Assembly (NCBI GenBank): GCA_023264755.1
Contig: JAHFVB010000135.1
Coordinates: forward strand, 1 to 9,967
Length of the DNA stretch: 9,967 nt
Source of the DNA: Mycobacterium sp.
Lineage (GTDB): Bacteria > Actinomycetota > Actinomycetes > Mycobacteriales > Mycobacteriaceae
Reading direction: 5' to 3'
The notes under the pieces are model-generated. The model searched no databases. It saw only the letters and a program-made list of their open reading frames with translations, and was not told the DNA's origin. Of this stretch, positions 1 to 6,873 are shown piece by piece. Position numbers and translations under genes: made by a program. Within the stretch, counting starts at the first letter, position 1; every line of letters starts with the position of its first letter.

Positions 1-21
1 ACCCCGGAGCCGGCCACCCTC

Positions 22-1899
22 ATGGGTCCGCACGGACTGCCCCGTCCCGAGGAGAAGGCCCACGGGCACACCTGGTGGCAGGTGATGTGCCTGACCGGTG
101 TCGACTACTTCTCCACCCTGGGCTATCAGCCCGGCATCGCTGCCCTGGCTGCGGGCACCATCGCGCCGCTGGCCACCATCGTGCTGGTGGCCCTGACCGT
201 TTTCGGGGCGTTGCCGGTCTACCGGTACGTCGCCCGTATCTCTCCCAACGGGGAGGGGTCCATCGCGATGCTCGAACACCTGCTGCCCCGGTGGGGCGGC
301 AAACTGTTCGTCCTGGTGCTGTTGGGGTTCGCCGCCACCGACTTCCTGATCACCATGACCCTGTCGGCGGCCGACGCTACGGCCCACTTCGTCGAGAATC
401 CCTTCATTCCAACGTCGTTCGGCAATCACACCGTGCTGATCACGCTGATCTTGCTCGGTTTACTCGCGGCGGTGTTCCTGCGCGGTTTCACCGAAGCCAT
501 CACCGTCGCGGTCGCCCTGGTCGGCATCTACCTGGCGCTGAACGTCGTCGTCCTGATCGTCGGCATGTGGCACGTGCTGAGCGCACCCCAGCTGATCGTC
601 GACTGGCGTCACGCGATGACCGCCGAGCACGGCAGTCCAGCGATGATGATCGGCGTCGCCCTGATCGTGTTCCCCAAACTCGCGCTGGGCCTGTCCGGAT
701 TCGAAACCGGTGTGGCGGTCATGCCACAGATCAAGGGCTCCGCCGACGACCCGGCCGATCATCCCCGCACCCGTATCGCCGGGGGCCGGCGGCTGCTGAC
801 GACGGCAGCGTTGATCATGAGCGCCTTCTTGATCGTCAGCAGCCTGGTCTGCACGATCCTCATTCCCGAAGCCGAGTTCCAGCCCGGCGGTCAGGCCAAC
901 GGACGGGCGCTGGCCTACCTCGCCCACCAATCGCTGGGGTCGGCGTTCGGCACCGCATACGACATCAGCACCATCCTGATCCTCTGGTTCGCCGGCGCCT
1001 CGGCGATGGCCGGAATGCTCAACCTCGTCCCGCGCTACCTGCCGCGGTACGGCATGGCACCGGACTGGGCACGTGCCACCCGCCCGCTGGTCCTGGTGCT
1101 GGCCGCGATCGCCTTCGCCGTCACCGTGTACTTCGACGCCGACGTCGACGCCCAAGGGGGCGCGTACGCCACGGGCGTGCTGGTGCTGATGACCTCGGCG
1201 TCGATCGCGGTGACGTTGTCGGTGCGGCGCAGCCCGCGCCGCACCCGCGCAGTCGGGTTCGGGTTGATCGCCGTCGTCTTCGCCTACACCACCCTGACGA
1301 ACGTGATCGAACGGCCCGAGGGCGTGCAGGTCGCCAGCTTCTTCATCGCCGCCATCGTCACGGTGTCGTTCGCCTCACGCGTCAATCGGGCCTTCGAACT
1401 CCGTTGCAGCACGGTCACGTTCGACGACATGGCCAATACCCTCGTCAACGCCGCGGCACGCACCGGCCAGATTCACATCGTCACCCACGACCCCGACGAA
1501 CGGTCCATCGCCGAATATCAGGAAAAGGAAATCCAGCAGCGCGCCGAGAGCCACATACCGGCCGCCGAGCAGATCCTCTTTCTCGAAGTCAACGTTACCG
1601 ACGCCTCCGAATTCAGCACCGACGTCGAGGTACACGGCCGCACCCACGCCGGCGGCTACCGCATCCTCTGGGTCAACTCCGCGGCGATCCCCAACACGAT
1701 CGCCGCCATCCTCATCGCGATTCGCGATCGGACCGGGACCAATCCGAACGTCTACTTCGAATGGAGCGAAGGCAATCCAATGGTGAACCTGTTGAGGTTC
1801 CTGTTCATCGGCGAAGGCGAGGTCGCTCCCGTCACCCGCGAAGTGCTCCGTCGAGCGGTGCCCGATCTGCAGGCCAGGCCCAAGGTTCACGTTGGTTAG
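22..1899 (+). CDS. APC-superfamily permease, KimA/Kup-like (probable K+ or amino-acid transporter)
   Basis: This is an integral membrane transporter of 625 residues. I see about 12 hydrophobic segments: roughly residues 26-45, 47-70, 94-118, 137-155, 157-183, 208-235, 261-282, 305-340 (two), 356-372, 382-427 (two) and 436-455. A soluble cytosolic tail of about 165 residues follows. TM1 carries [13 protein letters not shown], matching the DALSSVAYG element of Bacillus KimA as I remember it. D28 and Y35 keep the spacing of the KimA potassium-binding Asp and Tyr. S115 and E228 (in GLSGFETG) also line up, while the KimA Tyr in TM3 is F108 here. Length, fold order and a C-terminal soluble domain fit KimA/Kup better than a plain amino-acid permease, but the substrate is inferred. 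The start is uncertain: the frame is open back to base 1, so the true start may lie before the window. It stands alone and is followed by a stem-loop. Confidence 0.85.
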   Translation: MGPHGLPRPEEKAHGHTWWQVMCLTGVDYFSTLGYQPGIAALAAGTIAPLATIVLVALTVFGALPVYRYVARISPNGEGSIAMLEHLLPRWGGKLFVLVLLGFAATDFLITMTLSAADATAHFVENPFIPTSFGNHTVLITLILLGLLAAVFLRGFTEAITVAVALVGIYLALNVVVLIVGMWHVLSAPQLIVDWRHAMTAEHGSPAMMIGVALIVFPKLALGLSGFETGVAVMPQIKGSADDPADHPRTRIAGGRRLLTTAALIMSAFLIVSSLVCTILIPEAEFQPGGQANGRALAYLAHQSLGSAFGTAYDISTILILWFAGASAMAGMLNLVPRYLPRYGMAPDWARATRPLVLVLAAIAFAVTVYFDADVDAQGGAYATGVLVLMTSASIAVTLSVRRSPRRTRAVGFGLIAVVFAYTTLTNVIERPEGVQVASFFIAAIVTVSFASRVNRAFELRCSTVTFDDMANTLVNAAARTGQIHIVTHDPDERSIAEYQEKEIQQRAESHIPAAEQILFLEVNVTDASEFSTDVEVHGRTHAGGYRILWVNSAAIPNTIAAILIAIRDRTGTNPNVYFEWSEGNPMVNLLRFLFIGEGEVAPVTREVLRRAVPDLQARPKVHVG

Positions 1900-1932
1900 G
1901 CACTGGCGGACGTCGGTGCCGGTGACCATCGC

Positions 1933-1967
1933 CTCAGCCCGATGGGACGTCAGTCCCTAGCGCTGAG
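1933..1967 (+). terminator. Nested stem-loop after the permease gene, possible terminator
   Basis: An outer stem CTCAGC (1933-1938) pairs with GCTGAG (1962-1967). An inner stem GGGAC (1944-1948) pairs with GTCCC (1953-1957) around the loop GTCA. Internal loops of 5 and 4 bases separate the two stems. It lies 33 bases after the permease stop and well before the next gene's ribosome binding site. No T-run follows, which is common for mycobacterial terminators. It could instead be a 5' leader structure of the next gene. Confidence 0.4.
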
Positions 1968-2034
1968 CCGCGGTGAGCGGATCCAATTGGGGTACGGGAT
2001 CTCCGGAATCCCCACGATGTCCACTCGCCGAACT

Positions 2035-2039
2035 GGAGG
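2035..2039 (+). promoter_or_regulatory. Ribosome binding site fixing the start at 2047
   Basis: GGAGG sits 7 bases before the ATG at 2047. The in-frame ATGs at 1942 and 2017 lack a comparable site, and 1942 lies inside the stem-loop at 1933-1967. Confidence 0.65.
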
Positions 2040-2046
2040 CGTTTCC

Positions 2047-2517
2047 ATGATGTCGACACCGCACCTCCAAACCCGCACCGCCTTGTTCGCTCGGGTGCTC
2101 GGGCCCTACCTCGTCATCGCCGCGCTCACGATGGTGCTCCGCGCCTCCGACCTGCGCGCCCTGCTCACCCAATTCGACGCCGATGCGGTATGGCCTTGGT
2201 TCAGTGGCGCATTCATACTGCCGATGGGGCTAACCATCGTCGTCCTGCACCCCTACTGGCGTGGCGCCCCTGCGGTCATCGTCTCGCTGCTGGGTTGGCT
2301 GACGGCCTTCAAGGGCCTGGCACTGATGGCCTTCCCGCGCGCCTACCTCTCGTTGGGGAATGACGCCGTCGCCGTCGCACCCTGGTGGCAGGTGGCCACG
2401 GTGCTCGTCGCCATCGTCGGACTGTACTTGAGCGTCGTCGGTTGGGCCCCAGCCCTTCTCCGGCCGAAGTCGAGCAGTGCGGCACGCCCGCCGCGCGATC
2501 TGCCCCGCGCGGCCTGA
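2047..2517 (+). CDS. Small four-helix integral membrane protein, function unknown
   Basis: I do not recognise this protein beyond its topology. From the chosen start it has 156 residues and begins MMSTPHLQTR. Four hydrophobic stretches can be seen: FARVLGPYLVIAALTMVL, the segment containing FSGAFILPMGLTIVVL, the segment containing VIVSLLGWLTAFKGLALMAF, and WWQVATVLVAIVGLYLSVVG. The C-terminus is a short Arg/Pro/Ala-rich tail, probably cytosolic. The frame is open back to 1942, which would add 35 residues, but those are polar and not membrane-like, and the GGAGG site favours 2047. The gene is separated from the permease by a stem-loop, so it is probably not tightly co-transcribed with it. It converges on the hydrolase gene with only 32 bases between stop codons. 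Confidence is high that it is a gene and low on any function. Confidence 0.75.
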   Translation: MMSTPHLQTRTALFARVLGPYLVIAALTMVLRASDLRALLTQFDADAVWPWFSGAFILPMGLTIVVLHPYWRGAPAVIVSLLGWLTAFKGLALMAFPRAYLSLGNDAVAVAPWWQVATVLVAIVGLYLSVVGWAPALLRPKSSSAARPPRDLPRAA

Positions 2518-2549
2518 CCGCGGATCGGGTGCGACCGACGTGGTCCCGA

Positions 2550-4355
2550 CTAGCCGGCCTCGGTGAGGATGGGCTGATGGCTGTGATGGCCGCGCCCCAC
2601 GTGCAGTTGCAGCGCACTGGTGACCAGCGGGAAGTGACTGAACGCCTGCGGGGTGTTGCCCAGTTGGCGGCCGGTGTGCGGATCCCATTCCTCGCTGAGC
2701 AGTCCGACGTCGTTGCGCAAGGCGAGCAGTCGCTCGAATAATGCCGTGGCCTTGGCTCGTTGGCCGGTGAGCAGCAGCGCATCGACCAGCCAGAAGGAGC
2801 AGGCCAGGAACAGGCCCTCGCCGCCGGAGAGTCCGTCGTCGGAGCTGTCGGTGTCGTAGCGTCTGAGGAACCCGCCGTCGCTGAGTTCGTCCTGCACGGC
2901 CGCGACGGTGCCCAGCACCCTGGGGTCGTCGGGAGGCAGGAAGCCGACCCGCGGAATCATCAGCAGGGCGGCGTCCAGGCCCGGCGCACCGTACGACTGG
3001 GTGAAGGTATTGCGTTGCGCGTCGTAACCACGAGCCAGGACGTCGGTGCGAATGGTGTCGCCGAGGGCCTCCCATCGGTCCGCGGGGCCGTCGAGCTCGG
3101 GGTGGCTGCGCACGGCGGCGGCGATCTGGTCGGCGGCCACCCAGGCCATGACCTTCGAATGCGTGAAATGCCTTCGGGGTCCGCGCATTTCCCACAGTCC
3201 GTTGTCGGGCTGATCCCAGCCGCCCTCGAGATGTTCCATCAAGGCGACCTGAAGATCCCAGGCGTCGTCGTGCGCGCCGATGCCCGCATTGCGGGCCAGC
3301 GCCAGGCCGTCGAGGGTCTCGCCCCAGACGTCCAACTGCAACTGGTCAGAGGCCGCGTTACCGGTGCGCACCGGTTTGGAGTTCTCATAGCCGGCGAGCC
3401 ATGGCAATTCGGCCTCCGGGATGCGGCGGGTGCCGTCGAGTGTGTACATGATCTGCAGCCGCGCCGGGTCACCCGCGACGGCGCGTAGCAGCCATTCGCG
3501 CCAGGCCTTCGCCTCGGTCAGGTAGCCCGCCGAGATCAGCGCCTGCAACGTGTAGGTGGAGTCCCGCAGCCAACAGAACCGATAGTCCCAGTTGCGGGGT
3601 CCGCCCAGCTGTTCGGGCAGCGACGTGGTGGCGGCGGCCACGATCCCGCCGGTGGGTTGGTAGGTGAGTGCCTTCAACGTCAGCAGGGAGCGCTTGACCG
3701 CGTCGCGGTAGGGCCCGCGCACGGGGTGGCCGAGCCTCGACCATTCGCGCCAGAAGATCAGGGTGTCGCGCAGCGCGTGTTCGGCGTTCACCGGCGCAGG
3801 CGGACGTTCGTAGCTCGGATTCCAGGTCAAGACGAACGGAACGCGATCCCCGGCCCGAACCGTGAAGTCCGAAATGGTGTGCATTTCATGACCTTTGGTG
3901 GGTGCCGGGGTTACCAGCCGCACCTGGTCCGGTCCGGCGATGGCCTCGACCCGGTCGCCGTGATGCCGTACCCAGGGCACCACCGCGCCGTAGTCGAAGC
4001 GCAGCGTCAACTGCGAGTGCATCGGCACGGCACCGTGGACGCCTTCCACGATCCGCACGACGTCCGGAGCATGCCCGCGCGGAGGCATGAAGTCGATGAC
4101 TCGGACCGTGCCCTCGGGGGTCACCCATTCGGTTTCCAGGACCACCGTGTCCTCGACGTAGTGCCGTGAGGTGCAGGTGTCGCCCGCGGCGGGGGCGAGC
4201 TTCCAGTGTCCGGCCTCCGGGGTGTCCAGCAGCGCGGCGAAACAGGCCGGGGAGTCGAACTTGGGTAGGCACAGCCAGTCGATGGAGCCGGTGGTGCTGA
4301 CCAAGGCGGCCGTCTGCAGATCGCCGAGCAGGGCGTAGTCCTCTATCCGGGCCAT
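2550..4355 (-). CDS. Glycoside hydrolase family 15 enzyme (trehalase / glucoamylase type)
   Basis: This enzyme probably hydrolyses an alpha-glucosidic bond with inversion; the likely substrate is trehalose or a malto-oligosaccharide. The 601 residues show the two-part GH15 layout: an N-terminal beta-sandwich domain (about 1-195) opening with MARIEDYALLGDLQTAALVS and GSIDWLCLPKFDSP, then an (alpha/alpha)6 barrel (about 210-590). Barrel motifs include GGPRNWDYRFCWLRDSTYTL (251-270), GLWEMRG (386-392) with candidate catalytic acid E389, GGEGLFLACSFWLVDAL (511-527), and LSEEWDP (553-559) with candidate catalytic base E555 or E556, followed by GNTPQAFSH. Length and both acidic motifs fit the mycobacterial GH15 trehalase group (Rv2402 type, as I recall). 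Actinobacteria carry several GH15 paralogues, so the substrate is not settled. No signal peptide is seen, so it is probably cytoplasmic. The ATG lacks a clear ribosome binding site, which may reflect coupling to the small ORF that ends 7 bases upstream. Confidence 0.93.
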   Translation of the reverse strand: MARIEDYALLGDLQTAALVSTTGSIDWLCLPKFDSPACFAALLDTPEAGHWKLAPAAGDTCTSRHYVEDTVVLETEWVTPEGTVRVIDFMPPRGHAPDVVRIVEGVHGAVPMHSQLTLRFDYGAVVPWVRHHGDRVEAIAGPDQVRLVTPAPTKGHEMHTISDFTVRAGDRVPFVLTWNPSYERPPAPVNAEHALRDTLIFWREWSRLGHPVRGPYRDAVKRSLLTLKALTYQPTGGIVAAATTSLPEQLGGPRNWDYRFCWLRDSTYTLQALISAGYLTEAKAWREWLLRAVAGDPARLQIMYTLDGTRRIPEAELPWLAGYENSKPVRTGNAASDQLQLDVWGETLDGLALARNAGIGAHDDAWDLQVALMEHLEGGWDQPDNGLWEMRGPRRHFTHSKVMAWVAADQIAAAVRSHPELDGPADRWEALGDTIRTDVLARGYDAQRNTFTQSYGAPGLDAALLMIPRVGFLPPDDPRVLGTVAAVQDELSDGGFLRRYDTDSSDDGLSGGEGLFLACSFWLVDALLLTGQRAKATALFERLLALRNDVGLLSEEWDPHTGRQLGNTPQAFSHFPLVTSALQLHVGRGHHSHQPILTEAG

Positions 4356-4362
4356 CAGACGA

Positions 4363-4509
4363 TCATGTCAGCAACGCGGCCACTTTCGCGGGAGGTCGAT
4401 TGACCGTCTGATTGAAAATGCTGAGCAGGCAATCGAACCCGGTGCTGGGCGTCAGGACCAGGCCGAGGTGCCCGGGCACCAGGACCTTCACCCGCGAAGC
4501 GGTTTCCAT
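4363..4509 (-). CDS. Possible 48-residue small ORF upstream of the GH15 gene
   Basis: Reading the minus strand, an ATG at 4509-4507 opens 48 codons ending in TGA at 4365-4363, just 7 bases before the GH15 start. The product begins METASRVKVLVPGHLGLVL and ends PPAKVAALLT. About 38 of 48 codons end in G or C, close to real genes of this genome, and the first half is almost entirely GC3. I recognise no family. The frame stays open upstream to a TAA at 4554-4552, so a longer product is possible. No convincing ribosome binding site is visible before the ATG. It could be a translated leader peptide coupled to GH15, the remnant of a lost gene, or chance in high-GC DNA. Confidence 0.3.
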   Translation of the reverse strand: METASRVKVLVPGHLGLVLTPSTGFDCLLSIFNQTVNRPPAKVAALLT

Positions 4510-4607
4510 CCCGATTGCCGACGAATGCCGCTGGCCTTGGGCGTGTTCTGCTTAGGCGTCAATTCGGTAAACCTCATCCGCATCATCTGCCACACCCGTC
4601 ACGGCGG

Positions 4608-4616
4608 TGTTAATCT
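4608..4616 (+). promoter_or_regulatory. Candidate extended -10 promoter element for the cyclase/channel operon
   Basis: TG at 4608-4609, one base, then TAATCT (4611-4616) fits the mycobacterial SigA pattern TANNNT with an extended TGN. It would start transcription near 4623, giving a leader of about 30 bases before the ATG at 4653. No good -35 box is seen, which is common with extended -10 elements. Apart from the possible small ORF and this element, I see nothing definite in the divergent gap 4356-4652. Confidence 0.3.
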
Positions 4617-4652
4617 GCGCCCGGGCCCCCGCGTGAGCCGGAGGGCGAAGGG

Positions 4653-6860
4653 ATGCCGATGTTGCACGTGTCCGAGCCAGCTGCTGCCGACGTGGCGCCC
4701 GTGCCCGAGGAGGCGGCCAAGACCCGTCGCTTCGAGCGCTTTCAGCGGCGGCGACTGCTGGCCAAGGTCAGCATCCAAAGCAAGCTCGTCGTAATGATGG
4801 TGATGTGCACGATCGTGGCCGCCACCGTGGTCGGAGTGATCGGCTTCCAAGCCGGGCGCAACGAATTGCGCGATTCCGTGTTCAGCCGGCTGACCGAGGT
4901 GCGCGAGTCGCAGTCGCGGTCGTTGCAGGACCAGCTGACCGACCTGAAGAACTCGATGATCGTCTACACCCGCGGGGCCACCACCGAGAACGCGCTGGCG
5001 GCGTTCAGCGCGGGCTTCAACCAACTGCAGAACCAGCCCATCAGCCCCGCGCAGTGGCAGGCGATCACCGACTACTACGACAACGGATTCATCAAACAGG
5101 TCGAGCAGTACAGCGGAGACAAGCTCGACCCCGCCCAATTGCTCCCGACCAGCAACGCGCAACGCTATCTGCAGGCCTACTACACCGCACTGCGCAAGAA
5201 CGACGACGTAGCGCTGACGATCGACGATGCCCACGACGGCAGCGCGTGGTCGGCGGCCAATGCGCGTTACCAAGACTTCTTCCGGGAGATCGTCAACCGC
5301 TTCGAATTCGAGGACGCGCTGCTGCTGGACGGCGGCGGCAACGTCGTCTACTCCGCCTACAAGGACGTCGATCTCGGCACCAACATCCTCACCGGCCCCT
5401 ACAGCGGATCGAAGCTACGCGGCGCCTACGAGAAGGCCTTGTCCTCCAACGCACTGGATTACGTGGGTTTCACCGACTTCGAGATCTACCAACCGGCCGA
5501 GAACGTGCCCACCGCATGGATGGTCACTCCCATCGTCGCCAACGGGCACGCCGAGGGGGTGCTTGCCCTGCAGTTCCCGGCCACCAAGATCAATAGGTTG
5601 ATGACGTTCGACAAGCAGTGGGCGAGAGCCGGTTTGGGCCAAACGGGAGAGACCTACCTGGCTGGTCCAGATGGGCTGATGCGGTCGGATTCCCGGCTGT
5701 TCCTGGAGGATCCGCAGGCCTACAAGCGCGATGTCGTCCAGGCCGGTACGCCCGCCGACGTCGCCGATCGAGCGATTCGGTTGGGCGGCACCACCCTGGT
5801 CCAACCCGTTTCGTCGGAAGCCACCCAGGACGCCGAACGCGGCCAATCCGGAACGTTGGTCACCACCGACTACCTCGGAAACCAGACGTTGCAGGCTTAC
5901 GCGCCGGTGGTCATCCCGAACTCCGACATCCACTGGTCCATCGTCGCGAAGCTCAACACCTCGGAGGCCTTCGCCAGGGAGTCGACGTTCACCAAGACGA
6001 TGGTGCTGTCGACGGTCGGGATCATCTTCATCGTCTGCGTCGCAGCGGTATTCCTCGCGCCGTTGTTCGTCCGGCCGCTCAGACGGCTGGAGTCCGGCGC
6101 GCGCAAGATCGGGGCAGGCGACTACAACGTGATCATCCCGGTGGAGACCCGCGACGAGATCGGAGATCTGACGAAGGCCTTCAACGAGATGAGTAGAAGC
6201 CTGACGGTCAAGGAGGAACTGCTCAACGCGCAGCGCAAGGAGAACGACCAGCTGCTGGCCTTGCTGATGCCCGAACCGGTGGCCGAGCGGTACCGGCAGG
6301 GCGAGGAGATCCTCGCCGAGGAGCACCAGGACGTCACCGTGATATTCGCCGACGTCATCGGTCTCGATCGATTGCAGGCCCAGCTGAGCTCCGAGCAATC
6401 GCTATCCATCGTCGACGAGCTCGAACGCCAATTCGACGCGGCTGCAGCCGATCTCGGTATCGAACGCATTCGCTCGGTGCGCGCCGGATACCTGGGCAGC
6501 TGCGGGCTCAACGTCCCCCGGCTCGACAACGTCCGCAGGACGGTCGAGTTCGCGCGCGAGTGCCAACGCATCGTCGACCGGTTCAACAGCGAAACCGACG
6601 GCAAGCTCAGCTTGCGGGCGGGGATCGACACCGGGGTGGTCAGCAGCGGGCTCAGCGGGCGGCCCTCCGTGGTCTACGACATGTGGGGGGCGGCGGTCAA
6701 CATCGCCTACCAGGTGAAGAGTGGCTCCCGCCAACCCGGTATCGACGTCACCGATCGCGTGTACGAGACGCTGCGCGAGACGATGAACTTCACGTCCGCG
6801 GGGACCATCACCGTCGACGGGCAGGAGCAGCGGATCTGGCGCCTGGTGGAGTCGCGATAA
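4653..6860 (+). CDS. Membrane receptor with Cache sensor, HAMP and degenerate class III nucleotide cyclase domain
   Basis: The protein has 735 residues. After a basic cytosolic N-terminus come TM1 (about 45-66), an extracytoplasmic Cache-like sensor (about 67-445, with LLLDGGGNVVYSAYKDVD and LGTNILTGPY typical of this sensor group), TM2 (about 449-472), HAMP (about 472-525), the linker LLALLMPEPVAERYRQGEE, and a class III cyclase homology domain (about 558-735). Retained catalytic positions are D567 in VIFADV, D676 in VYDMWG and N683 in AVNIA. Changed positions by hand alignment are substrate Lys to R607, second metal Asp to A611 (RIRSVRAGYL instead of the usual KTIGDAYM-like element), and transition-state Arg to Q687. 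Cyclase activity is therefore doubtful. GGAGGG at 4640-4645 supports the start; an ATG at 4659 is an alternative. The next gene follows after 13 bases, so the two form an operon. I recall the same order in M. tuberculosis Rv2435c-Rv2434c. Confidence 0.93.
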   Translation: MPMLHVSEPAAADVAPVPEEAAKTRRFERFQRRRLLAKVSIQSKLVVMMVMCTIVAATVVGVIGFQAGRNELRDSVFSRLTEVRESQSRSLQDQLTDLKNSMIVYTRGATTENALAAFSAGFNQLQNQPISPAQWQAITDYYDNGFIKQVEQYSGDKLDPAQLLPTSNAQRYLQAYYTALRKNDDVALTIDDAHDGSAWSAANARYQDFFREIVNRFEFEDALLLDGGGNVVYSAYKDVDLGTNILTGPYSGSKLRGAYEKALSSNALDYVGFTDFEIYQPAENVPTAWMVTPIVANGHAEGVLALQFPATKINRLMTFDKQWARAGLGQTGETYLAGPDGLMRSDSRLFLEDPQAYKRDVVQAGTPADVADRAIRLGGTTLVQPVSSEATQDAERGQSGTLVTTDYLGNQTLQAYAPVVIPNSDIHWSIVAKLNTSEAFARESTFTKTMVLSTVGIIFIVCVAAVFLAPLFVRPLRRLESGARKIGAGDYNVIIPVETRDEIGDLTKAFNEMSRSLTVKEELLNAQRKENDQLLALLMPEPVAERYRQGEEILAEEHQDVTVIFADVIGLDRLQAQLSSEQSLSIVDELERQFDAAAADLGIERIRSVRAGYLGSCGLNVPRLDNVRRTVEFARECQRIVDRFNSETDGKLSLRAGIDTGVVSSGLSGRPSVVYDMWGAAVNIAYQVKSGSRQPGIDVTDRVYETLRETMNFTSAGTITVDGQEQRIWRLVESR

Positions 6861-6873
6861 GCCGAGGGGTCCG

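Noticed and set aside
75..1925. 616-codon plus-strand open frame overlapping the permease
   Set aside because: The translation is Arg/His/Pro-rich with no hydrophobic segments, typical of a +2 shadow in high-GC DNA.
2508..2522. CGCGG/CCGCG inverted repeat at the convergent junction of the membrane protein and GH15 genes
   Set aside because: The stem is only 5 bp in very GC-rich sequence with nothing else terminator-like; chance is likely.
2230..3195. Long minus-strand open frame (321 residues) overlapping the membrane protein and the GH15 gene
   Set aside because: It is a shifted frame of GH15, rich in Arg/Gly/Pro with no domain, and GH15 in the other frame has clear motifs throughout.
4398..4415. 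Two GATTGA copies 12 bases apart, considered as an operator or as a -35 box
   Set aside because: They are short, not palindromic, no -10 lies at the right distance, and they fall within the possible small ORF.
4468..4794. Plus-strand frame upstream of and overlapping the cyclase start
   Set aside because: It is Cys/Arg/Pro-rich, ends inside the cyclase gene and has no family features; the overlap comes from a frame shadow.
5415..6398. 327-codon minus-strand open frame inside the cyclase gene
   Set aside because: It is antisense to a gene with well-conserved domains, and its own product shows no recognisable motif.
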